DNA of 64,000 nucleotides from Streptomyces sp. Mut1 (GTDB lineage Bacteria > Actinomycetota > Actinomycetes > Streptomycetales > Streptomycetaceae): contig NZ_CP120997.1 of assembly GCF_030719295.1 (NCBI RefSeq), positions 3,972,501 to 4,036,500 on the forward strand, written 5' to 3'. The translations under genes were made by a program, and so were the position numbers. Below, one piece after another: positions 38,204 through 46,198 of the stretch. A model generated the notes under the pieces. The model ran no database searches, was not told where the DNA came from, and worked only from the letters and a program-made list of their open reading frames with translations. How positions within the stretch are numbered: the first letter of the stretch is position 1; every line of letters starts with the position of its first letter.

Positions 38204-38219
38204 CGGTCGTTCAGCGACG

Positions 38220-39185
38220 TCAGGCCGCCACCGGCAGCCGGCGCCGCACCGGCCGCATCGCCGACCTCGGCGTCACCGGCACCACCTCGAAGTTCCGCGT
38301 GGTGCACGCGACCCGGGTGAACAGCCCGTCCGCGCCGGCCACGCAGAGCCGGCCCACCCCCGCCGCCTTCAGCGAGGCCACCACATCCGGCCACCGCACC
38401 GTACGCACGAAGCCGTCGAGCAGCATCGCGCGCACGCCCGCGCCCGTGGTGACCGTACGGCCGTCCTGGTCGGCGATCACCGGGAGCCGCGGGTCCGACC
38501 AGGTCAGCCCCGCGAAGATCTCCTCGTCCACCCGGTCGCGCAGCCCGTCGAAGAGGTACGAGTGCATCGGCGGCTTCATCGTGTACATCGCCATCCCGCC
38601 GAGCGAGCGGATACGGCGCTGGAGCCAGTCCAGGACCGACTCATGGACGGTCAGCATCGTGAAGTCGTGGTCCACCACACAGGCGATGTCGCTCCACTCG
38701 CCGCGCTCCTCCAGCTCCTCGCGCAGCCCGGCCACGCCCTCCTCGTCCACCCGGGCGATCGACTGGGTGACCAGGGCGGGGTGCTCCCGGGCGAAGTAGT
38801 CCTCCATCGTCTCCGCGAGCCGGGCGGTCATCGTCACGGCGTCACCGAAGTCGAGGACCCCGGAGTGGACGGCGGCGGCGCGGGCGCCGAAGCTCGGGCC
38901 CGTCACACAGACCGGGTCGATCTCCAGCCGCTCACCGGCCCAGCGCGCCAGGGCCAGGCAGTTCACCACGAAGGCGATCTGCCCGTAGAGGGAGTAGTCG
39001 CCCTCGGTCTCCTGATAGCGGTCGGCGAGCCGGTAGCCGAGGGCGTCGTCGGCGATCGCGTACAGCTCGCGCGCGTACGGGTTGACCAGCATGAACCGGG
39101 AGACCTCGGAGAAGGCCGTGGGCTGCATCCCGGGGAAGACGATCGCCGTCCGCGTCGCCCCGGCGGGTTCGGTGTGAGTGTCCAT
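38220..39185 (-). CDS. Stand-alone acyltransferase, VinK-like
   Basis: This 321-residue protein has the malonyl-CoA:ACP acyltransferase fold. It begins with the AT-type strand IVFPGMQ, has nucleophile Ser98 in GPSFG and the partner His208 in KPPMHSY. The usual GHSxG His is Pro here, and the C-terminal active-site segment differs from extender-unit ATs, so a malonyl substrate is unlikely. In vicenistatin and fluvirucin clusters such a free AT (VinK type) moves the aminoacylated beta-aminoacyl group from a small ACP to the PKS loading ACP. The ACP at 34455 would be the donor. The start at 39185 is preferred over an in-frame ATG at 39254, which would give a non-conserved leader. Confidence 0.82.
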   Translation of the reverse strand: MDTHTEPAGATRTAIVFPGMQPTAFSEVSRFMLVNPYARELYAIADDALGYRLADRYQETEGDYSLYGQIAFVVNCLALARWAGERLEIDPVCVTGPSFGARAAAVHSGVLDFGDAVTMTARLAETMEDYFAREHPALVTQSIARVDEEGVAGLREELEERGEWSDIACVVDHDFTMLTVHESVLDWLQRRIRSLGGMAMYTMKPPMHSYLFDGLRDRVDEEIFAGLTWSDPRLPVIADQDGRTVTTGAGVRAMLLDGFVRTVRWPDVVASLKAAGVGRLCVAGADGLFTRVACTTRNFEVVPVTPRSAMRPVRRRLPVAA

Positions 39186-39243
39186 GGGCCGAGGGTCACC
39201 CGTACCCCCTCCCTCGGAGCACCCCTGCCACCCCCTGAGTTGG

Positions 39244-39278
39244 GGGGCGCGCACGGGGCGCGCAAGCGAACCTTAAGC
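39244..39278 (+). promoter_or_regulatory. Possible SARP-type promoter: 11-bp-spaced direct repeat before the FAAL operon
   Basis: GGGGCGCGCA occurs at 39244-39253 and again at 39255-39264, an 11-bp period. Eight bases later stands TTAAGC (39273-39278), which could be a -10 element. Direct repeats one helical turn apart and about 8 bp before the -10 are the layout of SARP-bound promoters, and a SARP gene is present at the right end of the window. The repeat sequence does not match the known TCGAG-type consensus, so this is tentative. Confidence 0.35.
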
Positions 39279-39351
39279 GCGTTTGCGGAGGATCGGCGGG
39301 TAACGAGGGCCGCACCATCCACGGGCCCGCAGACGCGAGGGGATGCCGCGG

Positions 39352-41166
39352 ATGTCAGAGTCACGCTTCGCCACCTTCACCGAACTGCTCCGCGCCCGGA
39401 CGGCCGAACTCGCCGACGAGGACGTCCACGTCTTCCTCCGGGACACCGCGGACGGTCCGGTGGCCGAGCACCTCACCTACGGAGAGCTCGACCGGGAGGC
39501 GAGACGCATCGCGGCCTGCCTCCAGAGCTACGGCGTGGCCGAACAGCCCGTACTGCTCGCCTACTCCTCGACCGTGGAGTTCCTCAAGGCCTTCGCGGGC
39601 TGCCTGTACGCGGGAGCCGTCGCGGTCCCCGTCCCGCTGCCGGGCGAGGCCGGCCGCGACAAGCGGCTCAACCGCACCACCGCCGTCCTCAAGGACACCG
39701 GGGCAGCCGTCGTCCTCACCGAGACCTCCGCCGCGCCCGAGGTCGCGCTGTGGCTCGCCCGCAACACCCGCTCCACCGCCGAGTGCCTGGTCACCGACGT
39801 CGCCGAGATAGGCGACCCGGAGGCCTGGCGGCCGGTCGCCGCCCGCCCGGACGACCTGGTCTTCCTCCAGTACACCTCCGGCTCGGTCTCCGAACCGCGC
39901 GGAGTGACGGTCTCGCACCGCAACCTCCTCGCCAACCAGGCCAGCCTGCGCGAGCTGCTGCACACCACCCGCGAGGACGTCTTCGGCAGCTGGCTGCCCT
40001 ACTTCCACGACATGGGTCTTGTCGCCCACCTGCTGCACCCGGTCTACCTCGGCAGCCACAGCGTCCAGGTCACCCCGCTCTCCTTCGTCAAGCGCCCGCT
40101 GCGCTGGCTCCAGGCCATCGACCAGTACGGCGTCACCGTCGGCGGCGGCCCCAACTTCTGCTACGACCTGTGCGTCCACCGCGTCAAGGACGAGCAGATC
40201 GCCGCCCTGGACCTGTCCCGCTGGCGGCTCGCACTCAACGGCGCCGAGCCGGTCCGCGCCGAGAGCCTGGACGCCTTCGCCGAACGGTTCGCGCCCGCCG
40301 GATTCCGGCCCGAGGCCCTGCGCCCCTGCTACGGCCTCGCGGAGGCCACGCTCGTCGTCTCCGGCGGCGAACCCGGCACCCGGTACGTGCGCAAGGAGTT
40401 CGACAAGACGGCCCTCGAACAGGACCGGGCCGTCGGCGCCGGCGGCGAGGACGGCCACCGCACACTCGTCGGCTGCGGCGTCCCCGTGGACATGGACGTA
40501 CGGATCGTGGACCCGCTCACCCACCACGAGCTGCCGCCCGGCGCGGTCGGCGAGATCTGGATGCGCGGCTACAGCGTCGCCCGCGGCTACTGGCGGCGCC
40601 CCACCGAGACCGTGCGCACCTTCCGCGCCAGCCTCAACGACGAGGAGAGCAACTTCCTGCGCACCGGGGACCTCGGGATGCTGGTCGACGGGGAGCTGTT
40701 CGTCACCGGGCGGCTCAAGGAAGTCATCATCATCAACGGCCGCAACGTCTACCCGCAGGACATCGAGTGGGCCGCCCGGACCGTCAGCCCCGCCCTGACC
40801 TTCGGCGCCGGAGCCGCGTTCTCCGTGGACGCCGGCCGCGAGCACCTGGTCCTGGTGCAGGAGGTGCGCGGCGTCGGCAGCAGCGCCGAACTGCGCACCG
40901 TCGCCCAGAAGATCCAGGCTCTGATCGGCCAGGAATTCGAGATCCCGGCCGGCAACATCCTGCTCGTCCGTCCGGGCGCCGTCCGCCGCACCAGCAGCGG
41001 CAAGGTGCAGCGCACCCTGATGCGCACCCTCTTCCTCGACGGTGTGGTGCGCGGCGAGTACGAGGTGCTGACCCCCGACGTGTGGGCGCTGGCCCGTGCC
41101 GAGGACGCGCTGTTCGGGGGCGATCTGCTGCGGCCGGAGGGAGCCGACGGGGGAAGGCGGTGGTGA
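39352..41166 (+). CDS. Fatty acyl-AMP ligase (FAAL)
   Basis: This 604-residue FAAL should activate a free fatty acid as acyl-AMP and load it on an ACP without CoA. It shows YTSGSVSEPRG (ATP loop, near residue 174), the FAAL hallmark LPYFHDMGLV, CYGLAEATL, and INGRNVYPQDIEW near the C-terminal hinge. The start was moved from ATG 39343 to ATG 39352 because the ribosome site GAGGGG (39337-39342) touches the first ATG but is 9 bp from the second. It is the first gene of an eight-gene operon running to 50210 with overlapping stops and starts. It provides the acyl starter for the following PKS, through the ACP at 42945 or the PKS ACP itself. Confidence 0.95.
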   Translation: MSESRFATFTELLRARTAELADEDVHVFLRDTADGPVAEHLTYGELDREARRIAACLQSYGVAEQPVLLAYSSTVEFLKAFAGCLYAGAVAVPVPLPGEAGRDKRLNRTTAVLKDTGAAVVLTETSAAPEVALWLARNTRSTAECLVTDVAEIGDPEAWRPVAARPDDLVFLQYTSGSVSEPRGVTVSHRNLLANQASLRELLHTTREDVFGSWLPYFHDMGLVAHLLHPVYLGSHSVQVTPLSFVKRPLRWLQAIDQYGVTVGGGPNFCYDLCVHRVKDEQIAALDLSRWRLALNGAEPVRAESLDAFAERFAPAGFRPEALRPCYGLAEATLVVSGGEPGTRYVRKEFDKTALEQDRAVGAGGEDGHRTLVGCGVPVDMDVRIVDPLTHHELPPGAVGEIWMRGYSVARGYWRRPTETVRTFRASLNDEESNFLRTGDLGMLVDGELFVTGRLKEVIIINGRNVYPQDIEWAARTVSPALTFGAGAAFSVDAGREHLVLVQEVRGVGSSAELRTVAQKIQALIGQEFEIPAGNILLVRPGAVRRTSSGKVQRTLMRTLFLDGVVRGEYEVLTPDVWALARAEDALFGGDLLRPEGADGGRRW

Positions 41167-42929
41167 CGACCCTGCCCACCGAGCCTCCGCGCGCCTCCGA
41201 AGGGGCCGCGCGCAGCCGGGAGAGTGCCGTACGGGCGCGGGTCGCCGAACTGGAGGACCTGCTCGGCGACCCCTCCGACCCGGCCAACCCGGCCGGCTAC
41301 GGCGCGCTCCTGGAGGCCGACCGGGCCGCCGTGCCCTTCTCCGAGGGGGAGGCGCTGCTCGACCGGTTCGGCATCGTGGACGAGTACGTGCCGCGCTCGC
41401 TGGGCGGCCGGCTCGACGCGATGGACACCCTGGTCCGGGTCATGCGCCCGGTCATGCGGCGGGACGTGGGCCTGGCGATCGGGCACGGCATGACCACCTT
41501 CATGGCCGCGTCCGACGTCTGGACGACGGGCAGCGAACGGCAGCGGACCTGGCTGGCCGGGCTGCTGCGCGCGGGCGGCCGGGCGGCCATCGCCCAGCAC
41601 GAGACCGCGCACAGCAACGACTTCGTCCGCAGCCAGGTCACCGCCCGCCGGAGCCCCGGCGGCTACCTCATCAGCGGCGGCAAACCGCTGGTCAACAACC
41701 TGCAACGGGCCGGGGCCCTCGTCCTGTTCTGCCGCACCGACCCGGCCCCGGGCAGCCGCAGCCACTCCGTGCTGCTCCTGGAGCCCGGACAGCTGTCGGA
41801 CACCCGCGCCGCCGTCACCGCCCGCAGGACGCCCGTCGGGCTGCGCGGCTGCCGCTTCGCCGGGGTCGAGTTCGACGACTGTCCGGTGCCCGCCTCCGCC
41901 CTGCTCGGGTCCGAGGGCAGCGGCATCGAGACCGCGCTGCGCTCCTTCCAGATCAGCCGGACCGTGATCGCCGGGACCGCCGTCGCCGCCCTCGACACCT
42001 CCCTGCGCACCGCCGTCCGCATCGACCGTGAGCAGTCCGGCGGCTGGCAGGGCCGGGGCACCGACAACAGCCGCACCGGAGCCGCCCTCACCAACGCCTT
42101 CGTCAGCCTGCTGCTGTACGACGCGCTCGCGGTGGTCGCCGCCCGCGCCCTGCACCTGCTGCCCGCCGAGACGAGTGTCAGCTCGGCGGCGCTCAAGTAC
42201 CTGATGCCGCGCGTGCTCAGCGAGACCATGTACGACCTGTCGATCGTCCTGGGCTCCGACTTCTACACCCGCGAAGGCACCCTCGGCATCTTCCAGAAGC
42301 ACGTCAGGGACGTCCCCGTGCTCAGCCTCGGCCACGCCGGGACCGTCGCCTGCCAGGCCACCGTCATCCCGCAGATGCCCCGGCTCGCCCGCCGCTCCTG
42401 GTTCATCGAGGACGAGGCGCCCGCCGGGCTCTTCCGGCTGGGCGGGGACCTGCCGCCGCTGCGCGCCGACCGGCTCGCCCTGGCCTGCGGCCGGGACTCG
42501 CTGAGCGCGTCGCTCCTCGCCGTCGCCGCGCGCATCGAGGGCCACGGCCCCGTGGAGCACGCCCTGCGCACCCTGGCGGGCCTGCTGGTCGAGGAGTTCC
42601 GGGACGTGCGGGGCCGGGTGCTCAGGCTGGAGGCGGCGGGGCCGGCCACCAGCGCGCAGCCCGCGAAGTTCGCCCTCATGGACCGCTACACGCTGCTGCT
42701 GGCCGCCGCCGCCGTGCTCGGCGTCTGGGACCAGGCGCGGTACGGCCCCGACCCGTTCCTCGCCGACCCGTCCTGGGCCGCGGCCGCGCTGCACCGCATC
42801 TGCCGCCGGCTCGGCACCCGCGTCTCCGACCTCCCCCCGGAGTGCGAGACGCGCATCCGGCACGAGGTCCAGCTCCGCTTCTCCACCCGGACCAGCTACG
42901 ACCTCTACTCGACCCCGATTCCGGGTTGA
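41163..42929 (+). CDS. Acyl-CoA dehydrogenase-like flavoprotein with long C-terminal extension
   Basis: This 588-residue protein of the acyl-CoA dehydrogenase family starts GTG within the FAAL stop (GTGA overlap). The N-terminal helical domain, the middle beta-domain (QHETAHSND; QISRTVIAG at the start of the C-terminal helical domain) and the segment SDFYTREGTLGIFQK are visible. Family members are usually about 380 residues, and here about 200 extra residues follow the catalytic core. Next to a FAAL and an ACP it most likely forms an alpha,beta double bond in the ACP-bound acyl chain. It is much longer than FkbI, the dehydrogenase of methoxymalonyl-ACP pathways, so that role is less likely. 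Confidence 0.85.
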   Translation: MTTLPTEPPRASEGAARSRESAVRARVAELEDLLGDPSDPANPAGYGALLEADRAAVPFSEGEALLDRFGIVDEYVPRSLGGRLDAMDTLVRVMRPVMRRDVGLAIGHGMTTFMAASDVWTTGSERQRTWLAGLLRAGGRAAIAQHETAHSNDFVRSQVTARRSPGGYLISGGKPLVNNLQRAGALVLFCRTDPAPGSRSHSVLLLEPGQLSDTRAAVTARRTPVGLRGCRFAGVEFDDCPVPASALLGSEGSGIETALRSFQISRTVIAGTAVAALDTSLRTAVRIDREQSGGWQGRGTDNSRTGAALTNAFVSLLLYDALAVVAARALHLLPAETSVSSAALKYLMPRVLSETMYDLSIVLGSDFYTREGTLGIFQKHVRDVPVLSLGHAGTVACQATVIPQMPRLARRSWFIEDEAPAGLFRLGGDLPPLRADRLALACGRDSLSASLLAVAARIEGHGPVEHALRTLAGLLVEEFRDVRGRVLRLEAAGPATSAQPAKFALMDRYTLLLAAAAVLGVWDQARYGPDPFLADPSWAAAALHRICRRLGTRVSDLPPECETRIRHEVQLRFSTRTSYDLYSTPIPG

Positions 42930-42944
42930 CCGAAGGAGTCCGCC

Positions 42945-43265
42945 ATGACCATCCCCACCGGCCGGCACGCCGTGGCCGCCGACACCGCGAAGGCGGACGG
43001 CGTGTACGAGTGGCTGTCGGCCCGCCTCTCGCTCTACCTGCGGCGGGCGCCCGAGACCATCGACCCCACCGTGCCGCTCGCCGAGTACGGCATGGACTCG
43101 GTGGCGGCCCTCAGTCTCTGCGGCGACCTGGAGGAGGAGTTCGGGCTCGACGTCGAGCCGACCCTGCTGTGGGACTTCCCGACCGTCACGAGCCTCGTGC
43201 GCCATCTGACCGCCGTGCTGCCGGACGCCCCGGCGGACGCGGTCCCCGTGCGGGACCCCCGCTGA
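42945..43265 (+). CDS. Acyl carrier protein
   Basis: This is a 106-residue discrete ACP with the phosphopantetheine motif YGMDSVAAL. CGAAGGAG lies just before ATG 42945, and the stop shares one base with the next ATG (TGATG). Residues 1-18 form a flexible leader. It sits between the dehydrogenase and the PKS and should carry the FAAL-activated acyl chain for dehydrogenation and hand-over to the KS. Confidence 0.93.
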   Translation: MTIPTGRHAVAADTAKADGVYEWLSARLSLYLRRAPETIDPTVPLAEYGMDSVAALSLCGDLEEEFGLDVEPTLLWDFPTVTSLVRHLTAVLPDAPADAVPVRDPR

Positions 43266-46198
43266 TGGGGGACATCGCCGTCGTCGGCATCGACTGCACG
43301 TTCCCCGGGGCGGCGGGCGTACAGGCGTACTGGGACCTGCTGACGGGCGGCCGGGCCGGCATCGGCCCCGTCCCCGCGCAGCGCTGGGAGACGCGGGACC
43401 ACCCCGCGGTCGGCGACAGCGGCGGTTTCATCGACGACGCCGATGTCTTCGACAGCGACTTCTTCTCCGTCACCCCGCGCGAGGCCGCCGCCATGGACCC
43501 GCACCAGCGGCTGCTGCTGCCGTGCGCCTGGCGGGCCCTGGAGGACGCGGGCCTCGCCCCCGGCCAACTCGCCGGCACCGGCACGGGCGTGTTCGTCGGT
43601 GTGATGGGCGGCGAGTGGGGGCGTCTCACCATGAGCGACCTCGCCCGTGTCACGCCGCTGCTCGGCGCGGGCAGCAGCGCCGGGATGACCGCCAACCGGA
43701 TCTCGTACCACTTCGACCTCACCGGGCCGAGCCTCGCCGTCGACACGGCCTGCTCCTCCTCGCTCGTCGCCGTCCACCTCGCCGCCAACTCCCTGCTCGC
43801 CGGGGAGTGCGACACCGCCCTGGCCGGCGGCGTCAACGTCGTGCTGTCGCCCTCGCTCGGCCTGGTCTACGGGCAGCTCGGCCTGGCCGCATCCGACGGG
43901 CGCTGCAAGCCGTTCAGCGCCGACGCGGACGGCATCGGCCGCAGCGACGGCGTCGGCCTGGTCGTGCTGCGCCGGCTGGAGGACGCGCTCGCCGACGGCT
44001 CGCGGATCTACGCGGTGCTGCGCGGCAGCGCCGTCAACCAGGACGGCCGCAGCAACGGCATGATCGCCCCCAACCGCTGGTCCCAGGAGCGCGTCCTGAA
44101 CGCCGCCTACCGGCGGGCCGGTGCCAGCCCCGCCGAGGTCGCGTTCGTGGAGGCCCACGGGACCGGGACCGTGCTCGGCGACGCCATCGAGTGCGCGGCC
44201 CTCGGCTCGGTGCACGGCGTCCCGCGCGAGACGCCCTGCGCGATCGGCTCGGTCAAGGGCAACCTCGGCCACGCCGAGGGCGCCGCGGGCATCGCCGGGT
44301 TCATCAAGACCGCCCTCTCCCTGCACCACCGCATCGTCCCCGCCAGCCTCTTCGCGGAGCGCGAGAACTCCCGGCTGCGCCTCGGCGAGCGCGGCCTGCG
44401 GCTCATCAAGTCGGCCACCCGGCTGCCGCGCGGCGAGATCCTCGCCGGGGTCAGCAGCTTCGGCATGGGCGGTACGAACGCCCACGCCGTCCTCGCGAGT
44501 GCCCCCAGAGCCCCCCGCGCCGTCCCCGCACGGGCCCGCGCGGGCGCGGCCGGTGTGTTCACCGTCAGCGCCGACACCTCCGAGGCCCTGCGCCGCAATC
44601 TCGCCGCCCAGGCCGACGCGCTCGCCGCCCGGCCCCGGGGCGCCGCGGCCGCCCTCTGCCGGAGCAGCAACCGCGTCAAGACCGGCCTGCCCCACCGCTT
44701 CGCCGTCACGGCCCGCGACACCGGGGAGCTGGTGGACGCGCTGCGCCGGGCCGTGGAGCTGCGGAATCCCGCGCCGGGCGGGGTGAGCCCCGCGGGTGAC
44801 CGCCCGTGGGGCCGGCCGGTGGTGGCGTTCCTCTTCACCGGCCAGGGCAGCGAGTTCCCCGCGATGACCGCGGGCCTGTACCGCGAGTCCCCGGCCTACC
44901 GCCGCCACCTGGACGAGGCCGACGAGGCACTGGCCGCGCACATCGGCGCCTCGGTGCGGGACGCGATCCTCGGCGGCGAGGAGTGGAGCGGCCGGGCCGG
45001 GCTGGTCCAGCCCGCGCTGTTCGCCGTCGGCTACGCGCTCGCCCGCACCCTGACCGGCCTGGGCGTCGCCCCGGCCGCCGTGCTCGGCCACAGCCTGGGC
45101 GAGTACGCCGCCGCCGTCACGGCCGGAGTGCTCGGACTCGACGACGCCGCCCGGCTCGTGGCCCTGCGCGCCCGGCTGACGGCCGCGCTGCCCCCGGGCG
45201 GCGCCATGCTCACCGCCGCCGCCGGTACGGACGTGCTGGCCGCGGTCCTGGCGGCGGAGCCGGAGGTGGTGGCCGGTGCGCTCAACGGGCCCGCCGACAC
45301 CGTGCTCTCGGGTCCCACCGACGCGCTGGCCCGGGTCGCCGAGGGGCTCGCCGGACTCGGGGTGCGGACCAAGGAGCTGGCCTCCCCGTACGCCTTCCAC
45401 TCGCCCCTGATGGCCCCGGTCGCCGCCGGACTGCGCGCCGCCCCCGTGCCCTGCGCGCCCGCCGTGCTGCCGGTGGCCTCGACCCGGTACGGGCGGGTGC
45501 TGCGCGACGAGCCCATGGACGCCGGTTACTGGGCCGGCCAGGCCGAGGAGCCCGTGCTGTTCGACGCCGCGCTCGGGGCGCTGGTACGCGACATCGCCCC
45601 GACCCATCTGATCGAGATCGGCCCGCAGCCCCAGCTCACCCGGATCGCCGCCCGCGCGGGCAGCCTGGGCGGTGCCGAACTCCTGCACCCCGCACCGGGC
45701 CCCCAGGGCACCGGCCAGGAGCTGGCGGAGACGGTGGCCGCTCTGTACCGCTGCGGACTCGACCCGTCCTGGGACGAGTTGTACGCCCCGGAGCACCAAC
45801 TTCCCGAGCCGCTCGCCCCGTACGTCTTCTCGTCCGCCCAGCGCTACTGGGACCGGCCCCCGGCGGCCGTCGTGCCCGAAGTCGAGAGGCGGCCAGAGGC
45901 GGTACCCGGCCCCGCCGTTGTTTCACGTGAAACGGGCGACGACGACCCGGTGCTCGACGCCGTGGTCGAGGCCGTCACCGAGGTCGGCGGCTACCCCATG
46001 GAGCGGGTGGTGCGCGAGGCCCGCTTCCATGAGGACCTGGGCTTCGACTCGGTGATGATCATGCAGCTCAAGAACCGGGTGGAGGCCCGGCTCCCGAGGG
46101 TCGGCGAGGTGTCGGTCCAGCAGATGCTGCCCGCCCTGCGCTCGGTCGGTTCCCTGGCCGAGTTCCTCGACGGCGTGATCATGGCGAGGTCGGCATGA
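43265..46198 (+). CDS. Single-module type I PKS: KS-AT-ACP
   Basis: This 977-residue PKS has one module. The KS has Cys163 in TACSSS, His in EAHGTGT and GNLGH, the AT has Ser610 in GHSLG, and the ACP has Ser929 in GFDSV. There is no KR, DH, ER, TE or docking helix, so it should make a beta-ketoacyl-ACP and rely on another enzyme for release. The AT specificity motif reads YAFH, between HAFH (malonyl) and YASH (methylmalonyl). Malonyl is likely but not certain. It sits between an ACP and a KASIII gene, both overlapping. The linker before the ACP contains a perfect parS palindrome encoded by codons unusual for this gene. It differs clearly from the modular PKS proteins of the left part. Confidence 0.95.
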   Translation: MGDIAVVGIDCTFPGAAGVQAYWDLLTGGRAGIGPVPAQRWETRDHPAVGDSGGFIDDADVFDSDFFSVTPREAAAMDPHQRLLLPCAWRALEDAGLAPGQLAGTGTGVFVGVMGGEWGRLTMSDLARVTPLLGAGSSAGMTANRISYHFDLTGPSLAVDTACSSSLVAVHLAANSLLAGECDTALAGGVNVVLSPSLGLVYGQLGLAASDGRCKPFSADADGIGRSDGVGLVVLRRLEDALADGSRIYAVLRGSAVNQDGRSNGMIAPNRWSQERVLNAAYRRAGASPAEVAFVEAHGTGTVLGDAIECAALGSVHGVPRETPCAIGSVKGNLGHAEGAAGIAGFIKTALSLHHRIVPASLFAERENSRLRLGERGLRLIKSATRLPRGEILAGVSSFGMGGTNAHAVLASAPRAPRAVPARARAGAAGVFTVSADTSEALRRNLAAQADALAARPRGAAAALCRSSNRVKTGLPHRFAVTARDTGELVDALRRAVELRNPAPGGVSPAGDRPWGRPVVAFLFTGQGSEFPAMTAGLYRESPAYRRHLDEADEALAAHIGASVRDAILGGEEWSGRAGLVQPALFAVGYALARTLTGLGVAPAAVLGHSLGEYAAAVTAGVLGLDDAARLVALRARLTAALPPGGAMLTAAAGTDVLAAVLAAEPEVVAGALNGPADTVLSGPTDALARVAEGLAGLGVRTKELASPYAFHSPLMAPVAAGLRAAPVPCAPAVLPVASTRYGRVLRDEPMDAGYWAGQAEEPVLFDAALGALVRDIAPTHLIEIGPQPQLTRIAARAGSLGGAELLHPAPGPQGTGQELAETVAALYRCGLDPSWDELYAPEHQLPEPLAPYVFSSAQRYWDRPPAAVVPEVERRPEAVPGPAVVSRETGDDDPVLDAVVEAVTEVGGYPMERVVREARFHEDLGFDSVMIMQLKNRVEARLPRVGEVSVQQMLPALRSVGSLAEFLDGVIMARSA
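45920..45933. other. parS: parS centromere-like site inside the PKS gene
   Basis: The bases GTTTCACGTGAAAC form a perfect 14-bp palindrome identical to the core ParB-binding parS site of Streptomyces chromosomes. It lies in the linker between AT and ACP of the PKS at 43265. The underlying codons (GTT, GTT, TCA, CGT, GAA) are rare in this GC-rich gene, as expected if the DNA site rather than the protein were kept. Confidence 0.85.
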
